Source: Sarcomyxa edulis
Taxonomy: Eukaryota; Basidiomycota; Agaricomycetes; Agaricales; Mycenaceae
DNA length: 64,000 nucleotides
Direction of reading: 5' to 3'
Assembly (NCBI GenBank): GCA_009761415.1
Contig: QUOL01000014.1
Location: 310,001 to 374,000 of the forward strand
Below the pieces are notes generated by a model that was not told where the DNA came from, searched no databases, and was given only the letters and a program-made list of their open reading frames with translations. Both the position numbers and the translations under genes were made by a program. This document shows, one piece after another, positions 22,778 through 34,174 of this stretch (the stretch's first letter is position 1; each line of letters starts with the position of its first letter).

Positions 22778-25700
22778 CGTAGGGTATCCTGGCGGGTAAA
22801 AATGGACGAGTCATAGGATCCAGCGTCATGTATTGAAAATTGATCCCCGCGACAGGATGAATGGTGAAGAAGTAGCCGTCCCACGAGAAATCAACAGAGG
22901 TCGAGAATGTCAACCCTGTCAGGAGGCCCTCACTCGAACGTGGTTTGCAATGAACTGAACCTTGAAGTCAATGGACAGAGAGCGGCCGAATCGCACAGGC
23001 GAAGCCCCGATATAATGAATCCGTGGATATATTTAGTGCGCTGCGGTCCCTGCCGTATTGAACGATGTCGACCTTTGAATTGAATCTAGAATGGAAAATG
23101 CAATGTTCAAGAAATCAAAGACACTGACTAGACGATAATCGGCTGCTCCGAATGCGATCAATCTAGATGAAAGAGGGTCCCCAAATTCCCCCGGATACAC
23201 CACGATGGTGCCGATTGTTTATGAGGTATCAGGCTCTCTGTGCTCTGCAAAATCCCTAATTCCAGCTTCATATTGGGATGGGCACGCAACTTTCCAGAAG
23301 AATGAACAAAGTTTCAATCTTATCAATGGTTTCCGGCGTTGGTGTGCCGGGCTTGGATCTCCATCTAGGATACTTCCATGCACGTCGTTTATTCTAGCTG
23401 TCGATTCGTTAAATCCATCGGACGGTCTTCAATATTTTCCCGATACCACTGCTGTTGAATCAGTAACGTAAGTCCAAGATAGACATGTAGTTCGTATACG
23501 AGTCCAGTTTTTTGGGGGATCAGTGTGGCGCAAGGCGAGGATGGATGTTGCATATATAGCTTCGACTTCGTGCTATTCGGGCCCGATGCGGACAACCTCC
23601 TCGTTGTAGGCCTCGACGAAGTAGCCCTCGTCATCGATGGCAACGGGGTGGCCTGATACAGTAGGGTTCCGCTCGCTATAGTATCACGAATGACTCTTGA
23701 CCAGTGTATAGTTCGCGTGACACGCGATACACCTTGAGCTACCCATGCAGCATAGGCCCCCTCTAAGTCAACCTCGAGCTTTAGGATGTTCTGTTTATGT
23801 TCTCGATGCCAGAGATACTTAGCCGTAAGGGAGCCCACATCAGGATGTTACAGAGACGAGTCATATTATCCATACCTCAGTTGGCTATGGGTTTTCTGGA
23901 CTCTCCAGATTGATGCAACTTGATCCCGGACCTTGAGTGGCCTCAAGAACCTCGTCCTAAGGTTTGATATCATGGGCCGCGTCGTTAGTCTCAGAAAAGT
24001 GGGCCATGAGTCGGACTTGCAGTCTTTATTGAGCGAGTCAGGTTCTTCACCGTATCCTCTTAAACCAATCAATGCGGTCAACAATACAGGAGTTCCATTT
24101 TCGCCGTGACAAGATGTTGGACACCAGGTTCGGCTTTCCAGATACTCTGGACAACAATCGGAGGGGGAATTCTGGAAGCTTCGATACTCCATAAATGCAT
24201 GGTATCCTGCAGTTCAAACTTCATTACATGTAAAATTCGACGCAACTGAGCGCGAATGTGAATTGCAAAGAACTCAGGCGACCGTCGAAGACAAATTGAA
24301 GGTCGTCGTCGCCGACTCGTCGGACCTCAGGGCTTTCAACTGGATGTCGTGCGACACTTTGAAGAGAAGAGAGCCGGACATGGTGAGAGGTATGCAGTAT
24401 TGGCGTGGAGATTGAGCAGAGGACATTTGGAAGAGTGTGAAGCTTTGAAGATCTGGAGAGCCGCGGTGATGGTAGAGTTCGCGGCGAGAGAATGGTCACG
24501 GTGTGCCAGTGCCATGCGGGTGTAAATTTAGACACTGGCCGGTGACCGGTGACGCCGGTCGCGAAGTCGGAGTCGTCTCGCCGTTGGCCGCGACCACCGT
24601 GACCATCATCCTAACATCATCCACTCTCATGCACTCGCTGCTCGTTCGCAAACGCACGTACGGATAGTGCTCTCATAGTAGAGACTCATCGCCGTGTACA
24701 CCTCTACGCGATCCTCTCAAACTCCTGGTAAGTGGCATAGCAATTTTCAATTTCGAGGCATTTGCAACTCGCATTTGGGAAGTCTGTCCTCAATTTACAA
24801 CAATCATTTAGTCTACTCGGATCTTCACAGGTCTTCATTGCTCTGATTGGAGTCTATTCGGCAAAAATGAATACCTCAAAGCCAAGTAATAGGTGCGCGG
24901 AATGATTGTATGTTTGTAGTTCGTCACGAAGCATTTGCACTCTTATTGCTGCCAGGTGCGTTGTGGCACGAAATTTGGTGGCACTCATGTTAATAGTAAG
25001 CTACCTCATTCAAGGTCGGATCCTGTCTGGGATCGAATCTCTTGTCTGTGTCCGCAACAATACTTGAAGGTTTCACCGAGACTCGATATTCTCTCGTGTT
25101 TTCTTCGAAGGTGCAGTGGGGGCTTGGTGCGGGCCAACAAAGATATATCGCTGATAAACCTACGTGGTATAGGTTGGCTCCATTGAGTCGGTCCACTCAT
25201 TTTACATCGTCCACGGGGACCCAAAATCAGGGAACTTACCTCTCGCTCTTGGTCCGTTCAACGGGGGCACAGCTCGGATGCTAGATCTCATCAGTCTCAA
25301 AGCACATCTTCAAAGGCTGGCTATCTCTCCAAAACCTAATGTTTCCCCTAACTAGAAATGCCATCGTGTAGAGACCAAGTGAAATCTCTGGCGTATACAA
25401 TTGGGCCCTTCGGTAGCTCGAAGAATCGATCCTTTGGTCCCAAATTTGACATGCATGGAAGAGGCCATCATCGAGAGGTCGATAACAAAGAGACAGGGTC
25501 CTAGGTGATATTGAGAGACGTGGCGTGTGATGCTCAAATCATATCTTTGGCCATAAAATATGTCGTGATTCACATCTTTATGTTGTACTCATACGGACCC
25601 TTGCCCCCTCCATCAGTTTGTTTGCCCATATGAATTGATTACGTTCGTACTGAGTGACCAACAATCTCTGGCCAAGACAACCATAAGACAGCACAAAACA

Positions 25701-25897
25701 ACCATGACCCAACGGCGACTTGTACAAATTTTGTAGACGCGTCAGTCATGTGGCGAAGGGGAAGGGAAACAAGAGCAAATCTGGCTCAATCGGCGCCTGA
25801 ACTTAAATTTGGGGCAACTGTATCAGTTACGGAATTTGCCGGCCAGATCCTTCCCTTTTGGTGAGTAGACAATTTCGCCAGACTTCAAGACTTCAAG
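22778..25897. other. Gene-poor stretch between lectin A and RPL17
   Basis: Apart from one uncertain minus-strand gene (about 23390-24192), this 3.1-kb stretch holds only scattered short open frames with no recognisable motif. A GC-rich patch with repeated ccggt/ggtgac words lies at about 24535-24590. The last ~150 bp should contain the RPL17 promoter. Confidence 0.45.
23390..24192 (-). other. Possible gene or gene remnant, unrecognised
   Basis: Two minus-strand frames may be exons of one gene: 24192 to about 23880 (opening MEYRSFQNSPSDCCPEYLES) and about 23820-23400 (including KYLWHREHKQNILKLEVDLE). A plausible intron (gtatgg..ctaag) joins them. The downstream frame can also be read as GHPVAIDDEGYFVEAYNEEV, ending in a stop near 23580, in another phase. 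No known family is recognised. The competing frames suggest either a further intron or decay. Confidence 0.25.
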
Positions 25898-26755
25898 ATG
25901 GGTGAGTTGCTGCTCGTCGTCCGTATGATCCTGCAGGAGAGCTGACCATGTACCACAGTTCGTTACGCCGGCGCCGTCCATGCTTCCAATCCCGAAAAAA
26001 GTTGGTCAGAAACACTCGTGTAATGGAGGACCGTCATATTGACAAATTTTGATTCAGCTGCTCTCGCCCGCGGGGAGTACCTGCGCACTCATTTCAAGAA
26101 CATGAGGGAAGTAGCCGCAGCTCTCACAGGTCGGTATTCGTTGGTACTCGAAGGAAGGAAGATGATCGCTAAGTGGAACATATCACAGGCCTCAAACTCA
26201 CGAAGGCATACTCCTACCTCGGCGACGTTAAAGAGCACAAACAAATCATCCCCTTCCGACGGTTCTCTGGTGGTGTTGGACGTGCGAGTCAGGCAAAGCA
26301 GTTCAAGGCAACACAGGGTGCGTCGCAATTTCATCTCAAGCATTAACCCGAATTAACACAGAAGCTTAGGTCGCTGGCCGGAGAAGTCCGTCAAGTTCAT
26401 CCTGCGTCTGTTGAAGAACGCCGAATCGAACGCTGATGCCAAAAACCTCGAGTTGGAAGACCTGTTCATCAAAAACATTGTTGTTCAACAGGCTCCCGTA
26501 TGTTCAAGTTATCTCGTCGGACCTATCTTATCAAGTCCTGACATCCTTTGATAGAAAACCCGTCGTCGCACATACCGTGCCCATGGTCGTATCAACCCTT
26601 ACCAGGGTCACCCGACGCATGTGGAGATCATCCTTGGCGCTACCGATGTTGAGGTCGAGAAGAGCAAGGATAAGGATGCCGTTGCCACTGCTTCCCTGAC
26701 TGGTCTGAACCGGAGACAGGTTGCCAGAAGGCGGATTGAGGCTGCCCGAGCATAA
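25898..26755 (+). CDS. RPL17: 60S ribosomal protein L17 (uL22)
   Basis: Large-subunit ribosomal protein lining the nascent-peptide exit tunnel. Exons 25898-25901, 25959-26000, 26058-26129, 26189-26317, 26370-26497 and 26555-26755 total 576 nt, 191 residues, normal for the family. The first coding exon is only ATG plus one base. The protein begins [15 protein letters not shown], has [20 protein letters not shown] and [20 protein letters not shown], and ends in a basic helix ([16 protein letters not shown]). For exon 5 I use acceptor cttag at 26369, because the earlier cacag would lead straight into TAG. The gene is a conserved anchor inside the lectin island. Confidence 0.96.
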
Positions 26756-27464
26756 TTTTTTTGTAATGATGTTGTCGGGTGAGGACGCTTTGGGGTGTAG
26801 CGGGAGTATGCCATTTTTCATTTGCTATGTACACACGAGTACCTATGCATCCATGCTATGTTACGCGCCATTGCGAAGGGTGACATTGACGAAGGGGAAT
26901 ATCTCGATCGGAAGATAGCCTGGCTAAAGTGCATTTAAGCCGTCAGCTGTTGAATTCGATCATCACTTGTCCTCTTCCATCATCCAGGTCTTGCACAGAT
27001 CGATTTCTTTCACTGGCAGGACAAAGCGTCTGCATCGTGAGGAACTACTTGGGTCGCCTTACTCTTTGGCTTTAGAATCGTCGGTAATCCAGAGAGGATG
27101 TCCAGTCATCGTGGCATCTACACAAGATCTTGCGATATAGTCCGCGGACTGACGATTGGGCTTCAGGAGCACAATTTGGAGGACGCGATACGCTTGCAGA
27201 ATACCTCTCCAATTACCTCCAATTCATGTGGAATCTACAAAGCGCATTAGCTTCGAGTGTTAGCCACTGCGGCCAGCGCACCCGTGCCTCTCCGGATCCT
27301 GCTTTCGAAAATCAGGCGCCACACAGGGGAAGCTCATACCTTCTCGACCAGGTCTACGTTCTGGGGGAAATCGATATTGCACGCTTCAAGTGAGGCACTA
27401 CTTTTACATGCTCAGGCAACACTTTCATTGCCACGTCTATGTCGAAAACAGTAAAACGCGTCGA

Positions 27465-27484
27465 CTCCTCTCTCTCTCTCTCTT
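27465..27484. repeat. CT dinucleotide microsatellite
   Basis: A run of about ten CT/TC units in the region upstream of lectin B. The corresponding position upstream of lectin C has only a short ctctc. Confidence 0.7.
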
Positions 27485-28162
27485 CGCTTATCATTCGACT
27501 GGTCAACAATACTAATGTCCATGGAACTCCACCTCGGATAGAACCTGGACGGCGGAACTCAGTGTATACACACATCGTTATCCGACCGCTCCAAACCTTG
27601 ATCTCAATGATTCGCTTCATTTCTACGGGACGGCGCCGTAGAGTCTAAAGGCACCCGATGGTGTCCATAGCTCCTCACCTTCTGCTCGTCCAGTCATATC
27701 AGAAAATTTACCATGTGAGTTGAACGCTTCGTACCCGCCTACTTACGCCACGTAATGCACCTGCTGGCTAGTATGCGTCGAAAACGCGTTTGTGGGGCTC
27801 AGTAGCTCTAGTTTTTTCGTTGTAGAAATTCTGCTCGGTCTCTCTCAACTTCAAAGACAATACAGGTTCAACGCGGCAATGCCACCCCTAATACCAGCTG
27901 GCTTTACACTCCAGGTTCATGCATATGGCTAGAGCTATACTATAATCAACACAAACGGGGCTCCTGTGACTGGGACGTCTTTACTCTCATTTTATCGGCA
28001 CACACGGCCCCCACAGAAATATGGATCCCTCAATTGAATGTCTCTACCTTTCTTCCGGAGTTGAAGCTCGTCAATTTGGCCACAGGATGAAGGGACCGCC
28101 ACTCCTCTATCTATGGTAATCTTCAGGGAGACGGCTTAGATCGTATGACCCGGGTGCAGTGG

Positions 28163-28170
28163 TATAAAAG
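28163..28170 (+). promoter_or_regulatory. TATA box of lectin copy B
   Basis: TATAAAAG lies 77 bp before the start codon of lectin B. An aligned TATAAG precedes copy C at 30409-30414. Confidence 0.5.
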
Positions 28171-28239
28171 AACTACAATTTCACTTGGGACGACAGACCC
28201 CCAATTACAACCTCATCTTCATCACTGTAGCATCTCACC

Positions 28240-28854
28240 ATGTCCATGCCGACAGGAACCTATATTATCTATAATCGCGTCCTCTCTCCTACGGGCGACA
28301 AGCTCGCCATCACGTTCAAAGGCAACAACCAGGCAGTCACCGTCGAGCCCCTCGTCAACGGCAATACTTCGCAGCTGGTTTGTTCCTACGACTATAAGCT
28401 CGGCTTTATTGATGATATTTGCTGCCAGTGGACAATTGGAGCACCTCTTGGCATCTACAATGCTCAACCCATCTCACCTATCGACAGTCCCAGGTTTCAG
28501 GCTGGCACGACTCTGGGTCAAACAACTATCCACGCCATTCCTGCCAATGATTATGTCTACAAGATCGAACAAGGAAGCGCCGGTTACAGGTATGTCCATT
28601 TACTTCACGTGCGACGACGTACATAAATTCACGCCTATGTGACGCGCAGCATTCAAAATGCCAACAAAACCATCGACTGGAACTTGCAATTTGCCACTGT
28701 GAGCAGCATGGTAAATTTTCCTCGTTTCTTTTCTCTTCATGAGTCTTGAAAAACGTTCTGAACTCCATCGCGATAGGTGGCTCTCACTGCTCACCCCGAC
28801 GTAGCTCCGGGAAGCGAGCCCGAGAAATTCAGGTGGATCGTTCAGCGCGTTTGA
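28240..28854 (+). CDS. CCL2-like beta-trefoil lectin, copy B
   Basis: Intact 4-exon gene: 28240-28377, 28429-28589, 28650-28710, 28777-28854, total 438 nt, 145 residues. It has the family opening GTYIIYNRVLSPTGDKLAI, a middle AQPISPIDSPRFQAG, the strand KTIDWNLQFATV and the end KFRWIVQRV. It lacks a signal peptide, as expected for cytosolic fungal defence lectins. Compared with A and D it has a longer exon 2 and a longer exon 4 loop (PDVAPGSEPE). It forms a pair with copy C, sharing LV.G....Q..WTIG and SEPEK. Glycan specificity and any nematode-directed role are inferred from CCL2 similarity only. Confidence 0.9.
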
Positions 28855-29309
28855 TGCCCAATGAGATTTGATTAGTGTGAAGTGGAACGGAGTAATCGGG
28901 CCCATACAAAGCAATGCCCGTATACTTGAGACCCGAAATCAATGATATTGAGAATGACCGATTGATTATTGAAACAAATGACAGTATCATGTATGATACA
29001 GCAGAGATGAAGGTGAAAGAGGTGTGTATACAGATGAAGCTGGTACAGCCATACAATCGGAGGAACGGTTCGGAATATCTCATCGAGCAAGAATCTCAGG
29101 ACCGTGACCCGGACTCGCCGGCGGCGAGTGCCACGATCATCATGATGCACACTTGTCCTCTCCTTTTTCCTCTTCAGAAGGTTTGAATTTCTCTGATCCA
29201 CTATATGCAACTCTGAGCGACCGAAGCTTGCTTGACTGTCTGAGCTTGAGAAGGTCTATATGATAGGGCATCATCAAAAAGTCTGGATTTTCCCATCGAC
29301 AGATCGTCG
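28855..29309. other. Spacer between lectin B and the second duplicated block
   Basis: About 450 bp including the lectin B 3' region. One plus-strand frame (28914-29186, opening MPVYLRPEINDIENDRLIIE) has no recognisable motif and no counterpart after lectin C, so it is not called as a gene. Confidence 0.4.
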
Positions 29310-30408
29310 TCCTCGACGACTAGGCATCAGACCACGTACGATTACGAGGACGCACTACGCTTGCAGCGTGCAGATTGGCATTCCCTCTAATCTAATGTTC
29401 GAGTCATGTGGAGAGTGACTCGGAGTTGCATCGATTATACTCAACGCACACCCGCGTCTCCGGGTCGTGCGTCTGAAAGTCGAACGCCGCTCAAGTGAAG
29501 CTCGCAGTCAAGAATATCCCGAGGCACGAGGGTTGAACGAATTGTCTCGTCTGCCTTAGGGAGACTAGCTCGCAGCTTCTTGTCCAGCCCTATGTTCCAG
29601 GAAAAATTGCCACTGAAAGGTACTACTGGTCTTATATGCTCCAGCAATACTTTCCATCTGTACGCCTATGGCACTTGTAGGACTCGAAAACAATAAAAAC
29701 GTGTGGACCTCTCTACGATTGGTCACCAGTACTGGTCTTGACTCCAATCCGATACAAAGCCTACGGACGGCGAAATCTACTCTGTAGTTTCCCCGTTATC
29801 CTAACCACTCCAAAGCTTGGTATCAGTCATCCAATACACTTCTACGGCGACGGCATCGCATATTCCAAAGGCAGCTAATCGTATTCATAGCTCCTCGTCT
29901 TTTGCTCGTCCAATTATATCAGAAGCTTTACTGTGCGAATCGAACGCTCTGTACCACCGGCTCCAGTACCTATGCCACAGATACTCGAGTAATGCACCTG
30001 CCAGTATGCTATTCGAACACACATTTATGTGGCTCGGTAGCTCTAGTCGTTTTGTTGTAGAAGCTTTACTCGGTGTCTCTCGACTGTAAAGACCCAGGAG
30101 TCTTAACACGGCAACAATATTCCCAATACTAAGCTGGCTCTGCACTCTAGGTTCACACATTCGACTGCGGCAATACTCTAAACGACATGAAGGAGGCTCT
30201 TCTGGACCGGATGCTGGTATACTCTTCGTGTTATCAGCAAACACAATCCACACTGGGATACGAATCTCCCAATTGAATGTCTCTGCCACTCTTCCTGGGT
30301 CGAAGATCGTCTATCTGGCCACAGGATGAAGAGAACGCCACTCCTCTATCTCTGGTAATCTCAAGGATGCGGCTTAACTCGTCTGACCATTTATTCGGCT
30401 GAAGTACT

Positions 30409-30414
30409 TATAAG
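30409..30414 (+). promoter_or_regulatory. TATA-like box of lectin copy C
   Basis: TATAAG lies about 80 bp before the start codon, aligned with the TATAAAAG of copy B. Confidence 0.45.
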
Positions 30415-30491
30415 AGCACTACGATTTCACTTGGGACGACATACCCCCAATTACAACCTCATCTGAATCATAGACAACCAAGCATTCTAAC

Positions 30492-31092
30492 ATGGCTATG
30501 CCGCTAGGAAACTATATCATCTATAACCGCGTCCTCTCTCCTGCGGGCGAGAAACTTGCCATCACGTTTAATGGCAACAATCAGTTGGCCACTGTCAAGC
30601 CCCTCGTCGATGGCGATGCCTCTCAGCAGGTCTGTTCCTCTGCGTTATCTTTCACCCGTAGATGCGTTGATACCATTCGCCCATAGTGGACAATCGGGCA
30701 ACCGACGGGTAGCTTACATGCTCAACCCATTTCACCCGTCTCCAGTCCTAGCTTCCAAGCAGGCTCAAGTGATGGTGTTAAGATCCTTCCTGGAGCAGGA
30801 TATGTCTGGGTCATCCAAAGCGGTGATGCTGGATATAGGTATTTTCAATAATTCCTCCAGATTTGACGAAGCAGACTCAAGTTCTTGTGCAGTATCCAAA
30901 ACGGTAACAAGACCTACGACTGGAACTTATCATCTGCCACTGTGGGCAGTAAGGTAAAGTCGCCTTTTTCTACGGTCTTTCTAATGCGCGTACTAATCGA
31001 TCACATCACGCGCCCCTCAGGTGGATATTACTGTCACCCCCAGCGACGGAAGCGAGCCTGAAAAGTACAGGTGGATCGTTCAGCGCCTTTGA
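30492..31092 (+). CDS. CCL2-like beta-trefoil lectin, copy C
   Basis: Intact 4-exon gene: 30492-30629, 30687-30838, 30893-30953, 31021-31092, total 423 nt, 140 residues. It opens MAMPLGNYIIYNRVLSP and carries GAGYVWVIQSGDAGYSIQNG, the strand KTYDWNLSSATVGSK, and the end KYRWIVQRL. Intron positions and phases are the same as in the other copies. It is the sister of copy B by protein sequence and by the duplicated upstream block. It has no signal peptide. Confidence 0.9.
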
Positions 31093-32951
31093 TATCCTTG
31101 GAGGAATTTAGATTGTGTGAATCTTGGATAGCGTGGGCAATATGCATGTACACTTGTATGAAAAGGTCCTTGATTGTGATTCCGATAGTGCTGATAAGAG
31201 TCTAAGAGACCGAGGTTGATTATAGCTGTCGCGAAGTGGCGCTCTCTAGAGGTTACTCCGAGTCCAAGTTCTAGGCGGTTTCCGGGGTCCTCATGACAGA
31301 AGTCGCGAATTTCTCCTCCCATACTACTTGTCCTCTTCCAGCATGTCGTATGTACATCTTCCGATCTAGGGTCCCCTCAAAGTATCAGAAAAGATCTCAC
31401 CATGACTAGGACTTGGACTGCGGTTCGACGACTACAACCACGAATGAATAGTATGCTTTCCATAAAAATTTCGCCTGTGAGTCGTGACCCCCTCCGATCT
31501 GTATAGAGATAGGGTTGCATCGACTTTCTGCAGCACAACTCTCCCTTCATAGATGGCTGAGCATTAGGCGACTTGTCTCATCTTGGCCGCGTTCGAGCTC
31601 CTAGAGAGAAATGACCGCGAAAGTCTAGAGATGCAGATGAAGAAACACGTGCTCACGCGCCTCTCTTGAATTGCAATACGACCACGACAGTCAAACACAG
31701 TGACGTCTGTCTCCTTCTCTTCGTTCGCTATCAGATCAGTCACTGACGCTACTCCAAGTCAGTCGTAAAAAGCGCGTAGAACTGCTTGAAAACCCCAGAT
31801 TGGACATCAATTTGTTCTTATTTCCCTTCGCCTTGACCACGTGCTTTCCGACGCGGTGGACGCGTATGAGAATCACTGTCACTATTGATGTTTCCCCCCT
31901 TCTTGTTATTCTGAGACTCGAAGGAAATTCGACCTGAATGGTTGAACTTTCTTTGGGGCGAATATCTCCGGCATCGTATCCGCCTGCAGAGACGTCTATG
32001 GACCGTTCAAGCTGGATGGGTGACACACTTGCACCTCGTCGAATTAGGATCTGACAGTACGACATACTTGCGCGGATCATTGTGGTGAAACACTATGATC
32101 TCGACCATGCACATCATTTTTACAAGGACTTCTGATGTCCGCGGACAGGAGGACATAGTGTCGGTGAATGACCTGAAGGCCATATATCTTCTTGCAGCAG
32201 ACGCGCTAGCGTTCACCCCCATCATACGCCAAACACTCGGAGCTGCATGCAAGCCTCTGAAACATGGTGCTGACAATGAAGGTTCGTCACGTACTACATC
32301 CCGAATCCTTTTGTAGCTGAATTAACGGGCGTTACAGTTCGACAAGGTTATCATTTGTGCTCGTGCTGGACGAGCTGTGTCTAGAAACAGCCTCTTTGGA
32401 GACGATGGCGCGGCTACGTATATCCCCGAAGCTCGTTACAACTACAAGGTTGACTATCGCATGTAAAGAATCTCCAATCTCTCCAGAGAATGGCAGGTGG
32501 CAGTCTGAATATATTGTTGTCCTCACACCTAAGATTTGAACACAGTCTAGGGCACCCCAGATGCACCAATCATGTTCTTGGCTCTTCATCTTGTCATACC
32601 GGGGCTTCGATTTCGCCTGTGAAGTTTTGACCCCTTGCCTTCGAGGTTCATCTCTTCAGGAAATTCACACCAGCGTATGAACTTTCTCAAATTCTGGGCA
32701 TTCTCGACCTGCAGGTCCTCTGTCAATTTCCCATGGGACCGGAATAGCGCGCATATACCGCTACTTCTCTCCAGTCATCCTGTCGCCGGGGTAATCTTTA
32801 GGGAGATGAAATCGAATCTTATGACTCGTCCGTTTTGACTGGTGGGGGGTCCACGTACGCATAAAAGCACTGCGTCTCCGTTTTTGTTCCCCCAGCAACT
32901 CAAGTGAAACCTCATCCAGAGTCGCATCGCTGTCATCAAAGACATTATCCC
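31093..32951. other. Intergenic stretch between lectins C and D
   Basis: This 1.86-kb stretch has only short open frames on both strands (for example 31736-32080 minus and 32095-32316 plus) with no domain. Short words resembling the other lectin spacers occur (cttgtcctcttccagcat near 31330, against tgtcctcttccatcat near 26968), suggesting a more diverged copy of the same block. The final ~100 bp hold the lectin D promoter. Confidence 0.45.
32860..32867 (+). promoter_or_regulatory. TATA-like box of lectin copy D
   Basis: CATAAAAG about 90 bp before the start codon, the same core as in copy A. Confidence 0.45.
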
Positions 32952-33547
32952 ATGCCTATTTCAACCGGAACTTATATCATCTACAATCGCGTTCTCTCTC
33001 CTATGGGCGAGAAACTCGCTATCACTTTCAACGGCAGTGACCAGGCCATTACCGTCACCGCCCTCTCCAAGGACAATACTGCTCAGCACGTAGGTTCAAA
33101 TGCCACATGCTTCAGGTACATCGCGCTGATCGATGTCTGTAGTGGGTTATTGGAAGCCCAATCGGCGAGGCGCAACCCTTTGCCCCCGAGAGCAGCTCTG
33201 GCCTCCAGGCTGCATGGGGTGACGGAGGAGCTATAGTCCTCCCCGCAGGCTCATACGTCTGGACCATCCAGAACGAGACTGACGGCTTTACGTACGTTCG
33301 GAAATACTGTCTGTTGGATGTTATGTACTTAAAGTCATCCTTTCGTGGCGCACAGTATCCAAGACGGTCAGAAGACCCAGAACTGGAACCTCCAATCTGC
33401 CACTGTGAGTAGTAAGGTAAGTATCTCTCGTAGCATCTTTGGTTTGCTATTCTTGCTGAAACACGAATACCCATTAAATAGGTGGCCATTAACCCGGATG
33501 CTGGAAACGAGAAGTACAGGTGGATCTTTGAACGTGTCCATTTCTGA
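32952..33547 (+). CDS. CCL2-like beta-trefoil lectin, copy D
   Basis: Intact 4-exon gene: 32952-33089, 33143-33291, 33356-33416, 33482-33547, total 414 nt, 137 residues. It opens MPISTGTYIIYNRVLSPMG and carries SSGLQAAWGDGG, LPAGSYVWTIQNETDGF, IQDGQKTQNWNLQSATV and ends KYRWIFERVHF. The start ATG at 32952 aligns with the other copies. A longer frame runs 16 codons upstream but lacks support. By sequence this copy pairs with copy A, which is inverted and 10 kb away. Its last strands are the ones that look most like CCL2 itself. Confidence 0.9.
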
Positions 33548-34174
33548 TCTCGAAGTATCCTCCGCCATAACTGTGCTCGTGTGCTCGCGTCTAAGTAAAG
33601 GAACGTCCATGTATTGCAATACGAAGGGATTTTTGGGAGAGACGGGGTGTGACTAAAGAATGTCAATTCATCAAAGCATGCTCGATCTCATCGCAGGTTT
33701 AGCATGAACGGGAGCGCGAGACTACTTATGCCATTGGGAACTTGGAGATGGTATTGGAAATAATCGAATAGTCGTACAAACGACAGCTAACGATACACTT
33801 GGGGATTGGATACAGAGGAAGGTGTCACAACAATCTGCAACAAGACAGCCGATCGCTACAAAAAACGAAAGGCCTAACATTGAGATTGAGACCTGAGGGT
33901 CAAAAGGAGAGTACGCCGTCTGACGGGACAATGGGAAAAAGTCAAGGATGGTGAACGGAGTGAGGCATACTCGAGTTTCGAGTGACTATGCTGCAGGAGA
34001 AAGAGACACGAGACACGAATGAGACAGATTGCAGCAGCTCATCTTGTGTCTGGTGGTTTCAAAACCCAGGGCTTGTCTCTGACGTCGCTCGAGTAACCTT
34101 CGTTGCTTTCCAGAGATTTACTACACATCATATTGAGCAAACCAATTGATAAAAACGAATTCATTCACAAAGGC
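33548..34174. other. Convergent intergenic region
   Basis: About 630 bp between lectin D (+) and the Ras GEF stop (-). Only short open frames without motifs are present. Confidence 0.5.

Larger units (their letters stand above)
26756..28239. other. Non-coding upstream block of lectin B, duplicated at lectin C
   Basis: No gene is recognisable in these 1.5 kb. From about 27130 onward the sequence matches the block upstream of lectin C (about 29310-30491) in order and orientation, for example around 27672-27770 against 29889-30010. Short open frames in it are not conserved between the copies. Confidence 0.6.
27130..31092 (+). repeat. Tandem segmental duplication carrying lectins B and C
   Basis: Two direct blocks, about 27130-28854 and 29310-31092, each consist of ~1.1-1.2 kb of upstream DNA plus one lectin gene. 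Matching landmarks occur in the same order. They include the ggacgcNNtacgcttgcag word (27180, 29359), the tgctcgtcca..atatcag segment (27682, 29905), cacaggatgaaNNgaNcgccactcctctat (28081, 30321) and ttcacttgggacgaca-acccccaattacaacctcat just before each start codon. The copies differ by many substitutions and small indels, so the duplication is not very recent. Confidence 0.75.

Noticed and set aside
24224..24535. Minus-strand open frame of 103 codons
   Set aside because: Ser/His/Leu-rich with no motif or splice partner, in a GC-rich intergenic patch.
28222..28467. Minus-strand open frame over lectin B exon 1
   Set aside because: Shadow frame of the lectin; no motif and not conserved opposite the other copies.
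32904..32951. Upstream extension of lectin D by 16 residues
   Set aside because: Not shared by the other three copies, and the added residues show no signal peptide; the ATG at 32952 aligns with the family start.
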